13,445 bases of DNA from CBDBFH01 sp965204775 (GTDB lineage Bacteria > Pseudomonadota > Alphaproteobacteria > JAPOUT01 > G958296285): positions 1 through 13,445 of the forward strand of contig CBDBFH010000003.1 of the NCBI GenBank assembly GCA_965204775.1, given 5' to 3'. The notes below the pieces were generated by a model that saw nothing but the letters and a program-made list of their open reading frames with translations, made no database searches and was not told the origin of the DNA. Made by a program: the position numbers and the translations under genes. Below, piece by piece: positions 1 to 6,735 of this stretch. The number at the start of each line of letters is the position of its first letter. Positions within the stretch are counted from its first letter, which is position 1.

Positions 1-267
1 GATCGCCATCCGGTCAAGGGTGACCTCAATCGCGGTGTTCAGCAGCTCCGCCGCCAGCGGCAACAAAAGACTCCCAAGCAGCAGCGCCCGCTCAATCGCG
101 CTCAACTCAAACGCAAATATCAAAATCAGACCGGCGCCCAGCAAAATCAGCTCAAGGCGGAACGACCCCTCCCGCCGGATTGCGTCAAAAATCCCGGCCA
201 GTGAGGCCCTTAACGCACGCCAAATCCGAAACGCCGAAAGCGCCCGGACAACTTCCTTGCGGCGCAT
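1..267 (-). CDS. dgkA: Diacylglycerol kinase (DgkA family), C-terminus cut by window edge
   Basis: Reading from the ATG at 267 down to base 1 gives 89 open codons; the stop lies outside the window. The small integral membrane kinase DgkA phosphorylates diacylglycerol to phosphatidic acid in the inner membrane and recycles lipid from periplasmic glucan synthesis. The conserved N-terminal glutamates are visible in the stretch REGSFRLE (E33, E39). The family signature AELLNTAIE follows at 73-81, with E74, N77 and E81 matching the E69/N72/E76 set of the E. coli enzyme, then D85-R86. Two hydrophobic helices span about 40-54 and 60-78. The third membrane helix would be off the edge. It starts 11 bp after the stop of the OmpA-like gene, with a G-rich ribosome-binding stretch in the gap, so it is probably the promoter-distal gene of the efp operon. 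The family is clear; only the end is missing. Confidence 0.88.
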   Translation of the reverse strand, partial: MRRKEVVRALSAFRIWRALRASLAGIFDAIRREGSFRLELILLGAGLILIFAFELSAIERALLLGSLLLPLAAELLNTAIEVTLDRMAI

Positions 268-278
268 GGCCCCCGCCC

Positions 279-1307
279 CTAACTCTCGGTCAGTTTGAAC
301 TCAATGCGCCGGTTGCGGCGATAGGCCTCGGCGCTCCGCCCCGCGTCCAGAGGCCGATACTCCCCAAACCCCGCCGCCACCAAACGCTCCGGCGCAATCC
401 CCTGCTCCACCAGAAACTCCACCACCGCCAAAGCCCGCGCCGCCGAAAGATGCCAATTCGACGGATATTTCTTCGCCAGCGCCGTCCCCGCCCGAATCGG
501 CGAGGCATCGGTGTGACCGTCAATCCGCAAAACCCACGCCACATTCTCCGGAATCTCCCGGCTCACTTCCTTCAGCGCCTCGGCAACCTTGCGCAACTCC
601 CAGCGCCCCCGCGCATTGATCTGCGCCTCGCCCGACTCAAACAAAACCTCCGACTGCAAAATAAAGCGGTCCCCGACAATCTCAAAACCCTCGCGCTGCG
701 ACAAAATCTTGCGCAGCGCCGCCAGAAACCCCGACCGGTATCGCGACAACTCCTGAACCTTCTGCGCCAGCGCCGTATTCAGACGACGCCCCAATTCGGC
801 AATCTGCGCCTGCGACTCCAGGTCGCGCGCCTCCGACGCCTCCAGCGCCTCCTGCAGCGAGCGCAACTGACGGCGCATCGCCGCAATCTGCTGATTCAAA
901 AGCGCCGCCTGCGCCAGAGCCTCGGCGGAAATGCGCTGCTCCTCGTCCAGCGCCTCGCGCAGGCGCACAACCTCGCTCTCCTCGCCGCTCTCCGCCTCCA
1001 AAAGACCCGCCAGACGCCGCCGCTCCGTCCGCTCGCCCGCCAAAGTGTCCGTCAGACCCGCCAGCTCCTGCTGCAGCGACGCGTTCTCCTCCTCCTGCAG
1101 CGCCAATAAATCCGCCAGCGCCGCAAGCCGCGAGCGCAACTGCACAATCACATTGTCCTGACTTCCAACCTCGCGCGACAGAACAAACTCCGAGGCGACA
1201 AACAGCGACAGCAAAAACGCCACAACCAATAAAAGATTGACCGTCGCATCGACAAAGCCCGGCCAGTAGTCAAACCGGCTCCGGCGGCCCGGCCTCGCCG
1301 CGCGCAT
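279..1307 (-). CDS. MotB/OmpA-like peptidoglycan-binding protein (partner of MotA-like channel)
   Basis: 342 aa. One membrane helix at about 17-40 carries an aspartate, D20, just after YWPGF. This is the place of the proton-binding Asp of MotB and ZorB. A long charged heptad-rich region (about 48-195) looks like an extended coiled coil. The C-terminal OmpA domain (about 215-340) has IDGHTD at 262-267, NWHLSAARA at 284-292 (R291), GFGEYRP at 313-319 and NRRIEFKL at 332-339, so the diaminopimelate-contacting D267 and nearby Arg residues are present. It should anchor in the inner membrane and hold peptidoglycan, acting as stator partner of the channel encoded 3 bp upstream. A strong GGAGGAG at 1314-1320, inside the end of that channel gene, sits 6 nt before this ATG. 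No flagellar genes are nearby, so I call it MotB-like, not motB. Confidence 0.87.
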   Translation of the reverse strand: MRAARPGRRSRFDYWPGFVDATVNLLLVVAFLLSLFVASEFVLSREVGSQDNVIVQLRSRLAALADLLALQEEENASLQQELAGLTDTLAGERTERRRLAGLLEAESGEESEVVRLREALDEEQRISAEALAQAALLNQQIAAMRRQLRSLQEALEASEARDLESQAQIAELGRRLNTALAQKVQELSRYRSGFLAALRKILSQREGFEIVGDRFILQSEVLFESGEAQINARGRWELRKVAEALKEVSREIPENVAWVLRIDGHTDASPIRAGTALAKKYPSNWHLSAARALAVVEFLVEQGIAPERLVAAGFGEYRPLDAGRSAEAYRRNRRIEFKLTES

Positions 1308-1310
1308 GAT

Positions 1311-2162
1311 TCACTCCTCCTGCCGGAACGGATTGCCCGGCGCGCGCGTGGCCTGCCTCTCCGCCGCCGCCCCGCGCCCCAGCGCCGCCGTCAGATCGGT
1401 AACCGCCCCGGTCAGCGCCGCCATCCCCGGCGCAGCCGATCCCTCCCGCGACCCGGCCAGGCGAGTCAGCCAGTCCTCCAGCTCATTGTAAAACCGCGTC
1501 TGGGCGTGACCCGCCTGCAAGTCCAGAAAGCCCAAAATCAGCGAACCCCCAAGCCCGAACAGCGAAGACGAAAACGCCGTCCCCATCCCGTCCAGCGGAC
1601 CGCGCAAGCCCCCGATCAAATCAGCCAGCAGCGTCGCCGACTCCTCCTGCGACGGGTCCAGCGAGCCGATCAGATCCCCAATCGCGCTCACCGTCTGCAG
1701 CAGACCCCAGAACGTCCCCAAAAGCCCCAGAAACACCAATACCCCAACCATGTAGCGCAAAATATCCCGCGATTCGTCAATCCGCGAAGCCACCGCCTCC
1801 AGCCCGCTCCGCCAGCCCGACTCCGCCGACTCCCGCCCCGCCAGAAGCGGTCCCGCCAGCGGAGACAAAAGACGCAGACCCGACGAATCCGTATTCCCAT
1901 CCCCCGCCGCAAACCGATTCAGCCACCGAATCTCCGGCCACAGAATCAAAACCTGCCAGAACGCCGTTCCAATCCCCAGACTCAAAACCAGAACAATCAG
2001 CCCGTTCAGGCCCCGATTGGCATTGAAAAAATCCTGCAACTGCGCCGAAGGAACACCCAGAATCGCAATCACCGAGCCGGTGATGATCAAAAACACGCTC
2101 ATCCACCACACATAACGATGCGGACGGGTGAAGCGCGGCGCTTTGGCGGGTTTCTCGCTCAT
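1311..2162 (-). CDS. MotA/TolQ/ExbB-family proton channel protein
   Basis: 283 aa with four predicted membrane helices: about 17-36, 53-76, 135-160 and 190-214. The last two carry the family pattern: LGLLGTFWGLLQTV at 145-158 and GLRGPLDGMGTAFSSSLFGL at 185-204. These line the proton path against the partner's Asp. MotA/TolQ/ExbB proteins form pentamers around a dimer of MotB-like proteins and convert proton flow into rotation or force across the periplasm. The partner here is the OmpA-like protein whose ATG lies 3 bp after this TGA. The C-terminal 60 residues are Ala/Gly-rich and probably cytoplasmic. A 53-bp gap separates it from the upstream small OmpA-like gene and contains a promoter-like sequence. 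An AAGGG lies 8 nt before the ATG. The exact process it powers is not readable from the sequence. Confidence 0.87.
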   Translation of the reverse strand: MSEKPAKAPRFTRPHRYVWWMSVFLIITGSVIAILGVPSAQLQDFFNANRGLNGLIVLVLSLGIGTAFWQVLILWPEIRWLNRFAAGDGNTDSSGLRLLSPLAGPLLAGRESAESGWRSGLEAVASRIDESRDILRYMVGVLVFLGLLGTFWGLLQTVSAIGDLIGSLDPSQEESATLLADLIGGLRGPLDGMGTAFSSSLFGLGGSLILGFLDLQAGHAQTRFYNELEDWLTRLAGSREGSAAPGMAALTGAVTDLTAALGRGAAAERQATRAPGNPFRQEE

Positions 2163-2171
2163 CGTGACACC

Positions 2172-2199
2172 CTTATAGGACGATTGACCGCCGGTTCAA
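2172..2199 (-). promoter_or_regulatory. Candidate promoter ahead of the MotA-like gene
   Basis: On the minus strand TTGAAC (2194-2199) and TATAAG (2172-2177) are separated by 16 bp, matching 4/6 and 5/6 of the sigma70-type consensus. The start point would fall about 2163-2166, within a few bases of the ATG at 2162, so a transcript from here would be almost leaderless. The -10 also overlaps the AAGGG that would serve as ribosome-binding site for readthrough mRNA. This is the only gap over 11 bp inside the operon. The match is visible; function is inferred. Confidence 0.35.
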
Positions 2200-2215
2200 G
2201 AGTTCTCAGGGGGTC

Positions 2216-2623
2216 TCAGGGATCTGCCGGGACAATGTCCACCCGGTCGGGCGGTTCCGACGCCCCCGGCCCGGCGACACCCATAACATGCCCCATAACA
2301 TGAATGTCGATCTGGGCGGCCCGCGCCCCGCGCCCAACCAGATAGCCGCGCACCGCCAAAGCCCGCCGCAAGGCCAGCCGCCGCGCCTGCCAGTCAATCG
2401 GCAGGGCCGCAAAGGCCTCCAGCCGCACCCGCCGGGCCGGATCGCGCAACACCGGCAATATCCCGGTCAATTGCGGCTGCGCCGCCGGAGGCAGCGCGCT
2501 CTCCGCCTCGTCAAACAAAATCCGCGCCAAAAGCGGCGCCTGCCCGGCCTCCTGCGACCCCGCCGCTCCCGCCCCGGTCAGCACCGCCGCCCAAAGCAGA
2601 ACAACCCCCAGCCGGACCGCCAT
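2216..2623 (-). CDS. Small periplasmic OmpA-like protein, degenerate
   Basis: 135 aa. Residues 1-21 look like a Sec signal peptide (hydrophobic VVLLWAAVLTGAGAA). The rest resembles a minimal OmpA fold: ILFDEAESALPPAAQPQL at 35-52 corresponds to the usual domain opening, ARRLALRRALAVRGYLVGRG at 80-99 to the central helix, and PDRVDIV at 125-131 to the closing strand. The usual GHTD-type peptidoglycan motif is replaced by EAFAALP, so binding to peptidoglycan may be lost or altered. Residues HVMGHVMG (108-115) come from a 12-bp tandem duplication. The ATG follows the TGA of the upstream phosphatase gene with no gap (TGAATG), suggesting translational coupling. It may be a periplasmic accessory to the channel and OmpA-like pair encoded downstream; that is inference from position. 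Gene real: fairly sure; function: unsure. Confidence 0.72.
   Translation of the reverse strand: MAVRLGVVLLWAAVLTGAGAAGSQEAGQAPLLARILFDEAESALPPAAQPQLTGILPVLRDPARRVRLEAFAALPIDWQARRLALRRALAVRGYLVGRGARAAQIDIHVMGHVMGVAGPGASEPPDRVDIVPADP
2279..2302 (-). repeat. 12-bp tandem duplication (2 units) inside the small OmpA-like gene
   Basis: Units 2279-2290 and 2291-2302 differ at one base. On the coding strand they read CATGTTATGGGT/G and encode HVMG twice, so the duplication keeps frame. Confidence 0.8.
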
Positions 2624-3409
2624 TCACGCCTGCGCCCCCGCCCCGCTCAACAAGTCGCGCAGCGGCTCATGCAGCTCCGGCGACGCCGCGACAATCCCCC
2701 CGCCCTCAATCATGCGTTGGCCCCCCTCCAGATCGCTGACCAGGCCCCCGGCCTCGCGAATCAGAACAATCCCCGCCGCCAAATCCCAACTGCGCCCCAC
2801 ATGGTCGAAAAACCCGTCAAAACGCCCCGCCGCAACATAGGCCAAATTCAGCGCCGAAGACCCCGTCCGCCGGCCATGACCCAGCGTCCGGGCCATCAGA
2901 GCCATATAGGCCGGCGCATCACGCCGCGCCCGCCATTTGCCGCTCGCAATCAGCGCATGCCCAAAACCGCCCCGCGCCGCAACCCGCAAACGCCGATTGT
3001 TCATATATGCCCCACGGCCCCGCTCCGCCGTGAACAGCTCGTCGCTCAGAGGGTCATAGACCAGGCCCGCAATCAACTCCCCGCGCTGCTCCAGCGCAAT
3101 CGAAATCGCAAAAAAGGGAACCCCGTGAAGAAAATTGGTCGTCCCGTCCAGCGGATCAATCAGCCAGCGATGCCCGGAATCCGTCCCCCCGGCCTCGCCC
3201 CGCCCCTCCGCCAGAATCCGGTAACCCGGACGCGCCCGCTCCAACTCCGCGCAGATCACCTCCTCAGACCGCCGCTCCGCCGCCGAAGAAAAATCCACCG
3301 CGCCCTTGATCGAACCCGCCAGAGCCTCAACCTCGCCAAAATCGCGCTGCAAACCCCGCGCCGCCGCCCGCGCCGCCGAAACCATCACGCTCATCAGCGC
3401 CGAACGCAT
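2624..3409 (-). CDS. Inositol monophosphatase family phosphatase (SuhB-like)
   Basis: 261 aa from the ATG at 3409. The frame stays open for ten more codons to another ATG at 3439, but that would overlap the end of efp, while 3409 lies 1 bp after the efp TGA. Mg-dependent phosphatases of this family hydrolyse inositol-phosphate-like monoesters; the E. coli member SuhB also acts in rRNA transcription. Seen here: metal-site E68 in ILAEG, WLIDPLDGTTNF at 82-93 (D85 and D88), and WDLAAG at 208-213 (D209), a complete metal set. One oddity is FSSAAE at 40-45, where relatives usually have FVSAAD or FVTNVD, so the Asp of that motif is Glu. The length is normal. Its position right after efp matches an order I recall from alphaproteobacteria. 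The true substrate cannot be assigned from sequence. Confidence 0.88.
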   Translation of the reverse strand: MRSALMSVMVSAARAAARGLQRDFGEVEALAGSIKGAVDFSSAAERRSEEVICAELERARPGYRILAEGRGEAGGTDSGHRWLIDPLDGTTNFLHGVPFFAISIALEQRGELIAGLVYDPLSDELFTAERGRGAYMNNRRLRVAARGGFGHALIASGKWRARRDAPAYMALMARTLGHGRRTGSSALNLAYVAAGRFDGFFDHVGRSWDLAAGIVLIREAGGLVSDLEGGQRMIEGGGIVAASPELHEPLRDLLSGAGAQA

Positions 3410-3410
3410 C

Positions 3411-3983
3411 TCAGCCCGCCTGATCCGCGCGGCGCACATAATCCAGCGTCCCCGTGTCGATCACAATCCGCTCCCCCGCCCCAACAAAGGGCGGAACCAT
3501 CACCCGAAGCCCGTTCTCCAAAACCGCCGGCTTGTAAGACGCCGCCGCCGTCTGCCCCTTGACCACCGGATCCGCCTGCTCAACCCTCACCGCAACCTGA
3601 TCGGGCAAAGTCAGCGCCAGCGCCCGGCCCTCATGACTCTCGACGGTCACGATCATCCCGTCCTGCAGCAGAGCGCTCCGCTCGCCCAGAAGATCGGCGC
3701 TCAACTCGATCTGCTCATAGTCCTCCTGATTCATCAGGGTCAGCCGGTCGCCGCTCCGGTAGAGAAACTGGTGCGGCCTCTGCTCAAGACGGACCCGCTC
3801 CACGGTTTGCGACGAGCGAAAGCGCTCATTGAGCTTCGTCCCCGCCGTCAGGTGCTTCATCTCAACCTGCGCAAACGCGCCCCCCTTCCCCGGCTTGACA
3901 TGATTGACCCGAACCACAGACCACAAACCCCCCTTGTGCGACACAATATGCCCGGGGCGAATCTCATTGCCGTTGATCTTCAT
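3411..3983 (-). CDS. efp: Translation elongation factor P
   Basis: 190 aa. EF-P binds ribosomes stalled at consecutive prolines and stimulates peptide-bond formation. The N-terminal KOW-like domain has the tip loop HVKPGKGGAF at 28-37. K33 corresponds to the lysine that E. coli modifies (Lys34, beta-lysylation). The central OB domain follows (RLTLMNQEDYEQIEL), then the C-terminal OB domain ending in GERIVIDTGTLDYVRR. The start at 3983 is fixed by the conserved MKINGNEIRPG and by AGGGAGG about 8 nt upstream; the frame stays open further upstream through the repeat region only by chance. It is the first gene of the minus-strand operon, transcribed divergently from the thiamine-diphosphate enzyme across 132 bp. 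No EpmA or EpmB genes are in view. Confidence 0.95.
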   Translation of the reverse strand: MKINGNEIRPGHIVSHKGGLWSVVRVNHVKPGKGGAFAQVEMKHLTAGTKLNERFRSSQTVERVRLEQRPHQFLYRSGDRLTLMNQEDYEQIELSADLLGERSALLQDGMIVTVESHEGRALALTLPDQVAVRVEQADPVVKGQTAAASYKPAVLENGLRVMVPPFVGAGERIVIDTGTLDYVRRADQAG

Positions 3984-4115
3984 CACGCGCCTCCCTGTTC
4001 GACTTTCGCGCCCCATCTGATACCATCTCCGCAACCGGGGAACAAAGGGATCACCAAGGGGATCACGAAGGGGATCGCAAAGAGGATCACACAGCGGATT
4101 ACAAGGGGGATCACA
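3984..4115. other. Divergent intergenic region between efp and the ThDP enzyme gene
   Basis: 132 bp must hold the start signals of both genes. The efp-proximal half is ordinary sequence with only weak -35/-10 matches in either direction. The other half is almost entirely the 12-bp tandem array listed separately, so any change in repeat number would move the two promoters relative to each other. Confidence 0.6.
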
Positions 4116-4118
4116 ATG
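4047..4118 (+). repeat. Six tandem 12-bp units ending on a start codon
   Basis: Units of the form GGGATCACNAAG at 4047-4058, 4059-4070, 4071-4082, 4083-4094, 4095-4106 and 4107-4118. Units 1 and 2 differ at one base and later ones drift. The last unit ends in ATG, the start codon of the ThDP enzyme gene. Most unit junctions recreate AAGGGG- or AGAGG-like Shine-Dalgarno sequence about 8 nt before the place where ATG would stand, and the last one (AAGGGGG) serves the real ATG. A partial, more degenerate unit precedes 4047. Confidence 0.88.
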
Positions 4119-5786
4119 AGCCAGAACAGCCAGCTGCACGGGGGAAAACTCGCCGCCCGCGCCCTCAAGGCCGCCGGGGTCGAATGCCTCTTCACCCTCT
4201 CCGGCGGACATATCATGCCGATCTATGACGGATGCCTCGACGAGGGCATCGCCGTGATCGATGTCCGCCACGAACAGGCCGCCGTCCACGCCGCCGACGC
4301 CTGGAGCCGCCTCAAACCCGGCTCCCTCGGCTGCGCCGTCCTCACCGCCGGACCCGGCGTCACCGACGGGGTGACCGGCGTCGCCAACGCCTGGCGCGCC
4401 AACTCCCCCATCCTCGTCATCGGCGGGCAGGGGCCTTTCGCCAATCTGCGCAAAGGCTCGCTGCAGGAGATGGACCATATCGGCGTCATGCGCCCCATCA
4501 CCAAATGGGCCGACGCCTGCTATCACACCGGCCGAATCCCGGAATATATCGAAATGGCCGTCCGCCATGCCCGGAGCGGAGTCCCGGGGCCGGCCTTCCT
4601 CGAAATCCCGATGGACGTCCTGATGGGCTCAGCCGCGTCCGGCGATGTCCGCTTCCCCCGCTTCGCCCGCCGCGCCCCGGTCCTGCGCCCCGACCCGGAA
4701 AGCCTCGCCGCCGCCTGCCGGCTGATCGCTCAGGCAAAAAAACCCGTCCTGATGGCCGGAACCGGCGTCAAATGGTCAGGCGCTTCGGCGGCGCTGCAGG
4801 CCTTTTTGCAGCAGACCCACATGCCCGCCTTCGTCAACGGCATGGGGCGCGGAACCATACCCCCCCAAACCCCCGAACTCTTCAACCGCGTCCGCAAACC
4901 GGCCATCGCCGGGTGCGACCTCTTCATCGCCGCCGGAGTCCTGCTCGATTTCCGCCTCGCCTTCGGGCGGACCATCCCGGACTCGGCCAAAATCATTCAG
5001 CTCGACCTCGACGCCAGCCTGCTGGGCCAAAACCGCTCGGCGGATGTCGGGATCGCCGGAAGCCTCGCCCAGGCCTTCAGCGAGATCGCCGCGCAACTTA
5101 AGAGCAAATTCAAGGGCCGGTGCGACTTCTCCGGCTGGCGCGACAGCCTCGCGCAGCAGGAGGCCAAACTGGAGGCGGGCTTCGCCGCTCAGCTGAACTC
5201 GGACGAGATTCCGATTGACCCCATGCGCCTGTGCCGCGAAATCCGCGACTTCGTCGGGCGCGGCGGCCATGACTATATTCTGATCGGCGACGGCGGCGAT
5301 ATCGTCGCCCAGGCGGCCAAGGTGCTCCCCGCCCCGCCCGAAAACGGCTGGATGGACCCCGGACCGCTCGGCACCCTCGGCGTCGGAATGCCCTTCGCGC
5401 TGGCCGCCCAGACCGCCTTCCCCGAAAAGCGGGTCTTGATCATCTATGGCGACGGCGCGTTTGGCCTCAACGGCTTCGAATATGACACCGCCGTGCGCTT
5501 CAAACTGCCGATTGTCGGGATCGTCGGCAATGACGCGGCCTGGGGACAGATGATGCGCCCGCAGGCCGCCCTCTATGGCGAAAACCGGCTGGTCGCCACC
5601 AAACTCGCCCCGACCCGCTATGACAAGATCGTCGAGGCGATGGGCGGCCACGGCGAGCATGTCGAGCGCCCCGCCGATATTCAGCCCGCGCTGGAGCGCG
5701 CCTTCGCCTCCGGCAAGCCGGCGCTGGTCAATGTCGCCATCCGCCAGGACGTCGGAACCGGACCAAAAGGCAGCACGTATGTTTGA
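4116..5786 (+). CDS. Thiamine-diphosphate-dependent enzyme, ILVBL/2-hydroxyacyl-CoA lyase-like (acetolactate synthase superfamily)
   Basis: 556 aa. The three-domain ThDP fold is clear. The N-terminal PYR domain has FTLSGGHI at 26-33 and the cofactor-activating glutamate E53 in DVRHEQAAVHAADA. The central domain covers about 195-330. The C-terminal PP domain has the metal/diphosphate motif GDGAFGLNGFEYDTA from 445, ending with the GND about 26 residues after GDG. The N-terminal wording (LSGGHI, RHEQAAVHAADAWSR, TAGPGVTDGVTGVANA, SPILVIGG, LQEMDH, GPAFLEIPMDVL) resembles, from memory, human ILVBL (HACL2) and 2-hydroxyacyl-CoA lyases more than biosynthetic IlvB. No small subunit gene (ilvN) is adjacent, which also argues against acetolactate synthase. 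The start is set by the first ATG in frame, with AAGGGGG 8 nt upstream inside the repeat; the open frame upstream to 3306 runs antisense to efp. Substrate: unknown. Confidence 0.85.
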   Translation: MSQNSQLHGGKLAARALKAAGVECLFTLSGGHIMPIYDGCLDEGIAVIDVRHEQAAVHAADAWSRLKPGSLGCAVLTAGPGVTDGVTGVANAWRANSPILVIGGQGPFANLRKGSLQEMDHIGVMRPITKWADACYHTGRIPEYIEMAVRHARSGVPGPAFLEIPMDVLMGSAASGDVRFPRFARRAPVLRPDPESLAAACRLIAQAKKPVLMAGTGVKWSGASAALQAFLQQTHMPAFVNGMGRGTIPPQTPELFNRVRKPAIAGCDLFIAAGVLLDFRLAFGRTIPDSAKIIQLDLDASLLGQNRSADVGIAGSLAQAFSEIAAQLKSKFKGRCDFSGWRDSLAQQEAKLEAGFAAQLNSDEIPIDPMRLCREIRDFVGRGGHDYILIGDGGDIVAQAAKVLPAPPENGWMDPGPLGTLGVGMPFALAAQTAFPEKRVLIIYGDGAFGLNGFEYDTAVRFKLPIVGIVGNDAAWGQMMRPQAALYGENRLVATKLAPTRYDKIVEAMGGHGEHVERPADIQPALERAFASGKPALVNVAIRQDVGTGPKGSTYV

Positions 5787-5820
5787 GGGGGAGCGAATCA
5801 GATAGTATCGGCCTGATCGC

Positions 5821-5826
5821 AAGGAG
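5821..5826 (+). promoter_or_regulatory. Ribosome binding site that decides the methyltransferase start
   Basis: AAGGAG lies 7 nt before the ATG at 5834 and only 1 nt before the in-frame ATG at 5828, favouring 5834. The frame is also open upstream from a TTG at 5783 and has another ATG at 5876 with a poorer site. Confidence 0.65.
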
Positions 5827-5833
5827 AATGGAC

Positions 5834-6727
5834 ATGGCTTTGCAGGTGAGATTGCCGGCTTTGTCAGGTGCTGGCATGGCGCGAACGACGCGAGCGCGTC
5901 AATCGTCTCCGACAAATGTGGCGTCTGTCCCCCAAAGAAGCCCCTTGCGCTATCCCGGAGGCAAAACATGGCTGATACCGGAGATTCTTCGATGGCTGTC
6001 GGGCAGGCAGCGCAGAGTCTCCGTTTTTATCGAGCCTTTTGCCGGAGGCGCGAGCGCCTCCTTGGCGGCCGTTTTTGAGGGTCTTGCCGACAGAGCCGTG
6101 CTGTGTGAAAAGGACAGCGACATAGCAAGGCTGTGGCGCGTTATTTTCGAGCAACCAGAGGATTTGATTGAGCGAATTGCCGCATTTAAGCCGTCACGGG
6201 CGAACATCCTTGAACTGCTGGAAAAAAAAGAAGGGAGCCAGACCGATTTGGCCTTTCGGACATTCGTGCAAAACCGCACGAGCCGGGGGGGCATCCTCGC
6301 CAAAGGCGCTTCGCTTATGAAAAACGGCGAAGGGGGCAAAGGCGTTGCATCGCGCTGGTATCCCGAAACCTTCATCCGGCGCATTCGGTCCATCGCCGAA
6401 ATTTCCGGTCGAATCGACGTGCTTGAAGGAGACGGCCTTACGCTTATTCAACTATGCCGCAATGAGCGTTATGCCGCCCTGTTTGTTGATCCCCCTTACA
6501 CAGCGGCGGGCAAGCGCGCCGGCAGGCGACTCTATACCCACAATGCTGTCGATCACGAACGGCTCTTTGAACTCATGGGGAGTGTGAAGGGGCAATTTTT
6601 GATGACGTATGACGACTGCCCGGAGATTGTTGGTATGGCGCAAAAGCATGGATTCGATTTTTCCAGAGTGCCTATGAAGAATACGCACCATGCGCACATG
6701 TATGAACTTCTCATTGCCAACGCATAA
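5834..6727 (+). CDS. D12-class (Dam-family) DNA adenine N6-methyltransferase of an R-M system
   Basis: 297 aa. It transfers methyl from S-adenosylmethionine to adenine N6 at a specific DNA site, protecting host DNA from the endonuclease encoded 8 bp downstream. D12 signatures in order: SPLRYPGGK at 36-44, the SAM-binding motif FIEPFAGG at 65-72, a target-recognition region with QNRTSRGGIL, the catalytic DPPY at 219-222, then MTYDDCPEI and a C-terminal THHAHMYELLIAN. Motif I precedes DPPY, as in the alpha group. About 35 residues precede the conserved core; an ATG at 5876 would shorten this by 14. Base composition is less GC-rich than the neighbours, with tracts such as an A8 run near 6224. 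The 47-bp gap after the ThDP gene lets it be read from that promoter or its own. Recognition site: not readable, but should contain adenine. Confidence 0.9.
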   Translation: MALQVRLPALSGAGMARTTRARQSSPTNVASVPQRSPLRYPGGKTWLIPEILRWLSGRQRRVSVFIEPFAGGASASLAAVFEGLADRAVLCEKDSDIARLWRVIFEQPEDLIERIAAFKPSRANILELLEKKEGSQTDLAFRTFVQNRTSRGGILAKGASLMKNGEGGKGVASRWYPETFIRRIRSIAEISGRIDVLEGDGLTLIQLCRNERYAALFVDPPYTAAGKRAGRRLYTHNAVDHERLFELMGSVKGQFLMTYDDCPEIVGMAQKHGFDFSRVPMKNTHHAHMYELLIANA

Positions 6728-6735
6728 TTGATCGC

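Noticed and set aside
279..2162. Zorya anti-phage system (ZorA/ZorB-like pair)
   Set aside because: The MotA-like and OmpA-like pair fits ZorAB in architecture, but no ZorC, ZorD or ZorE gene is adjacent; neighbours are efp, phosphatase and dgkA, which look like a housekeeping operon.
180..3562. Long plus-strand open frames over the left operon (180-1109, 1506-2303, 2288-3562)
   Set aside because: Translations are Arg/Pro/Gln-rich with no family motifs, antisense to well-supported genes; typical shadows of high-GC coding sequence.
3984..4046. Promoters for efp or the ThDP gene
   Set aside because: The best matches (TTGTTC with TATCAG on minus, TTCGAC with TACCAT on plus) have only 3/6 at -35; too weak in this sequence to call.
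3306..4115. N-terminal extension of the ThDP enzyme
   Set aside because: Open frame only; it runs antisense through efp and the repeat. The family starts at the ATG at 4116 with a good ribosome-binding site.
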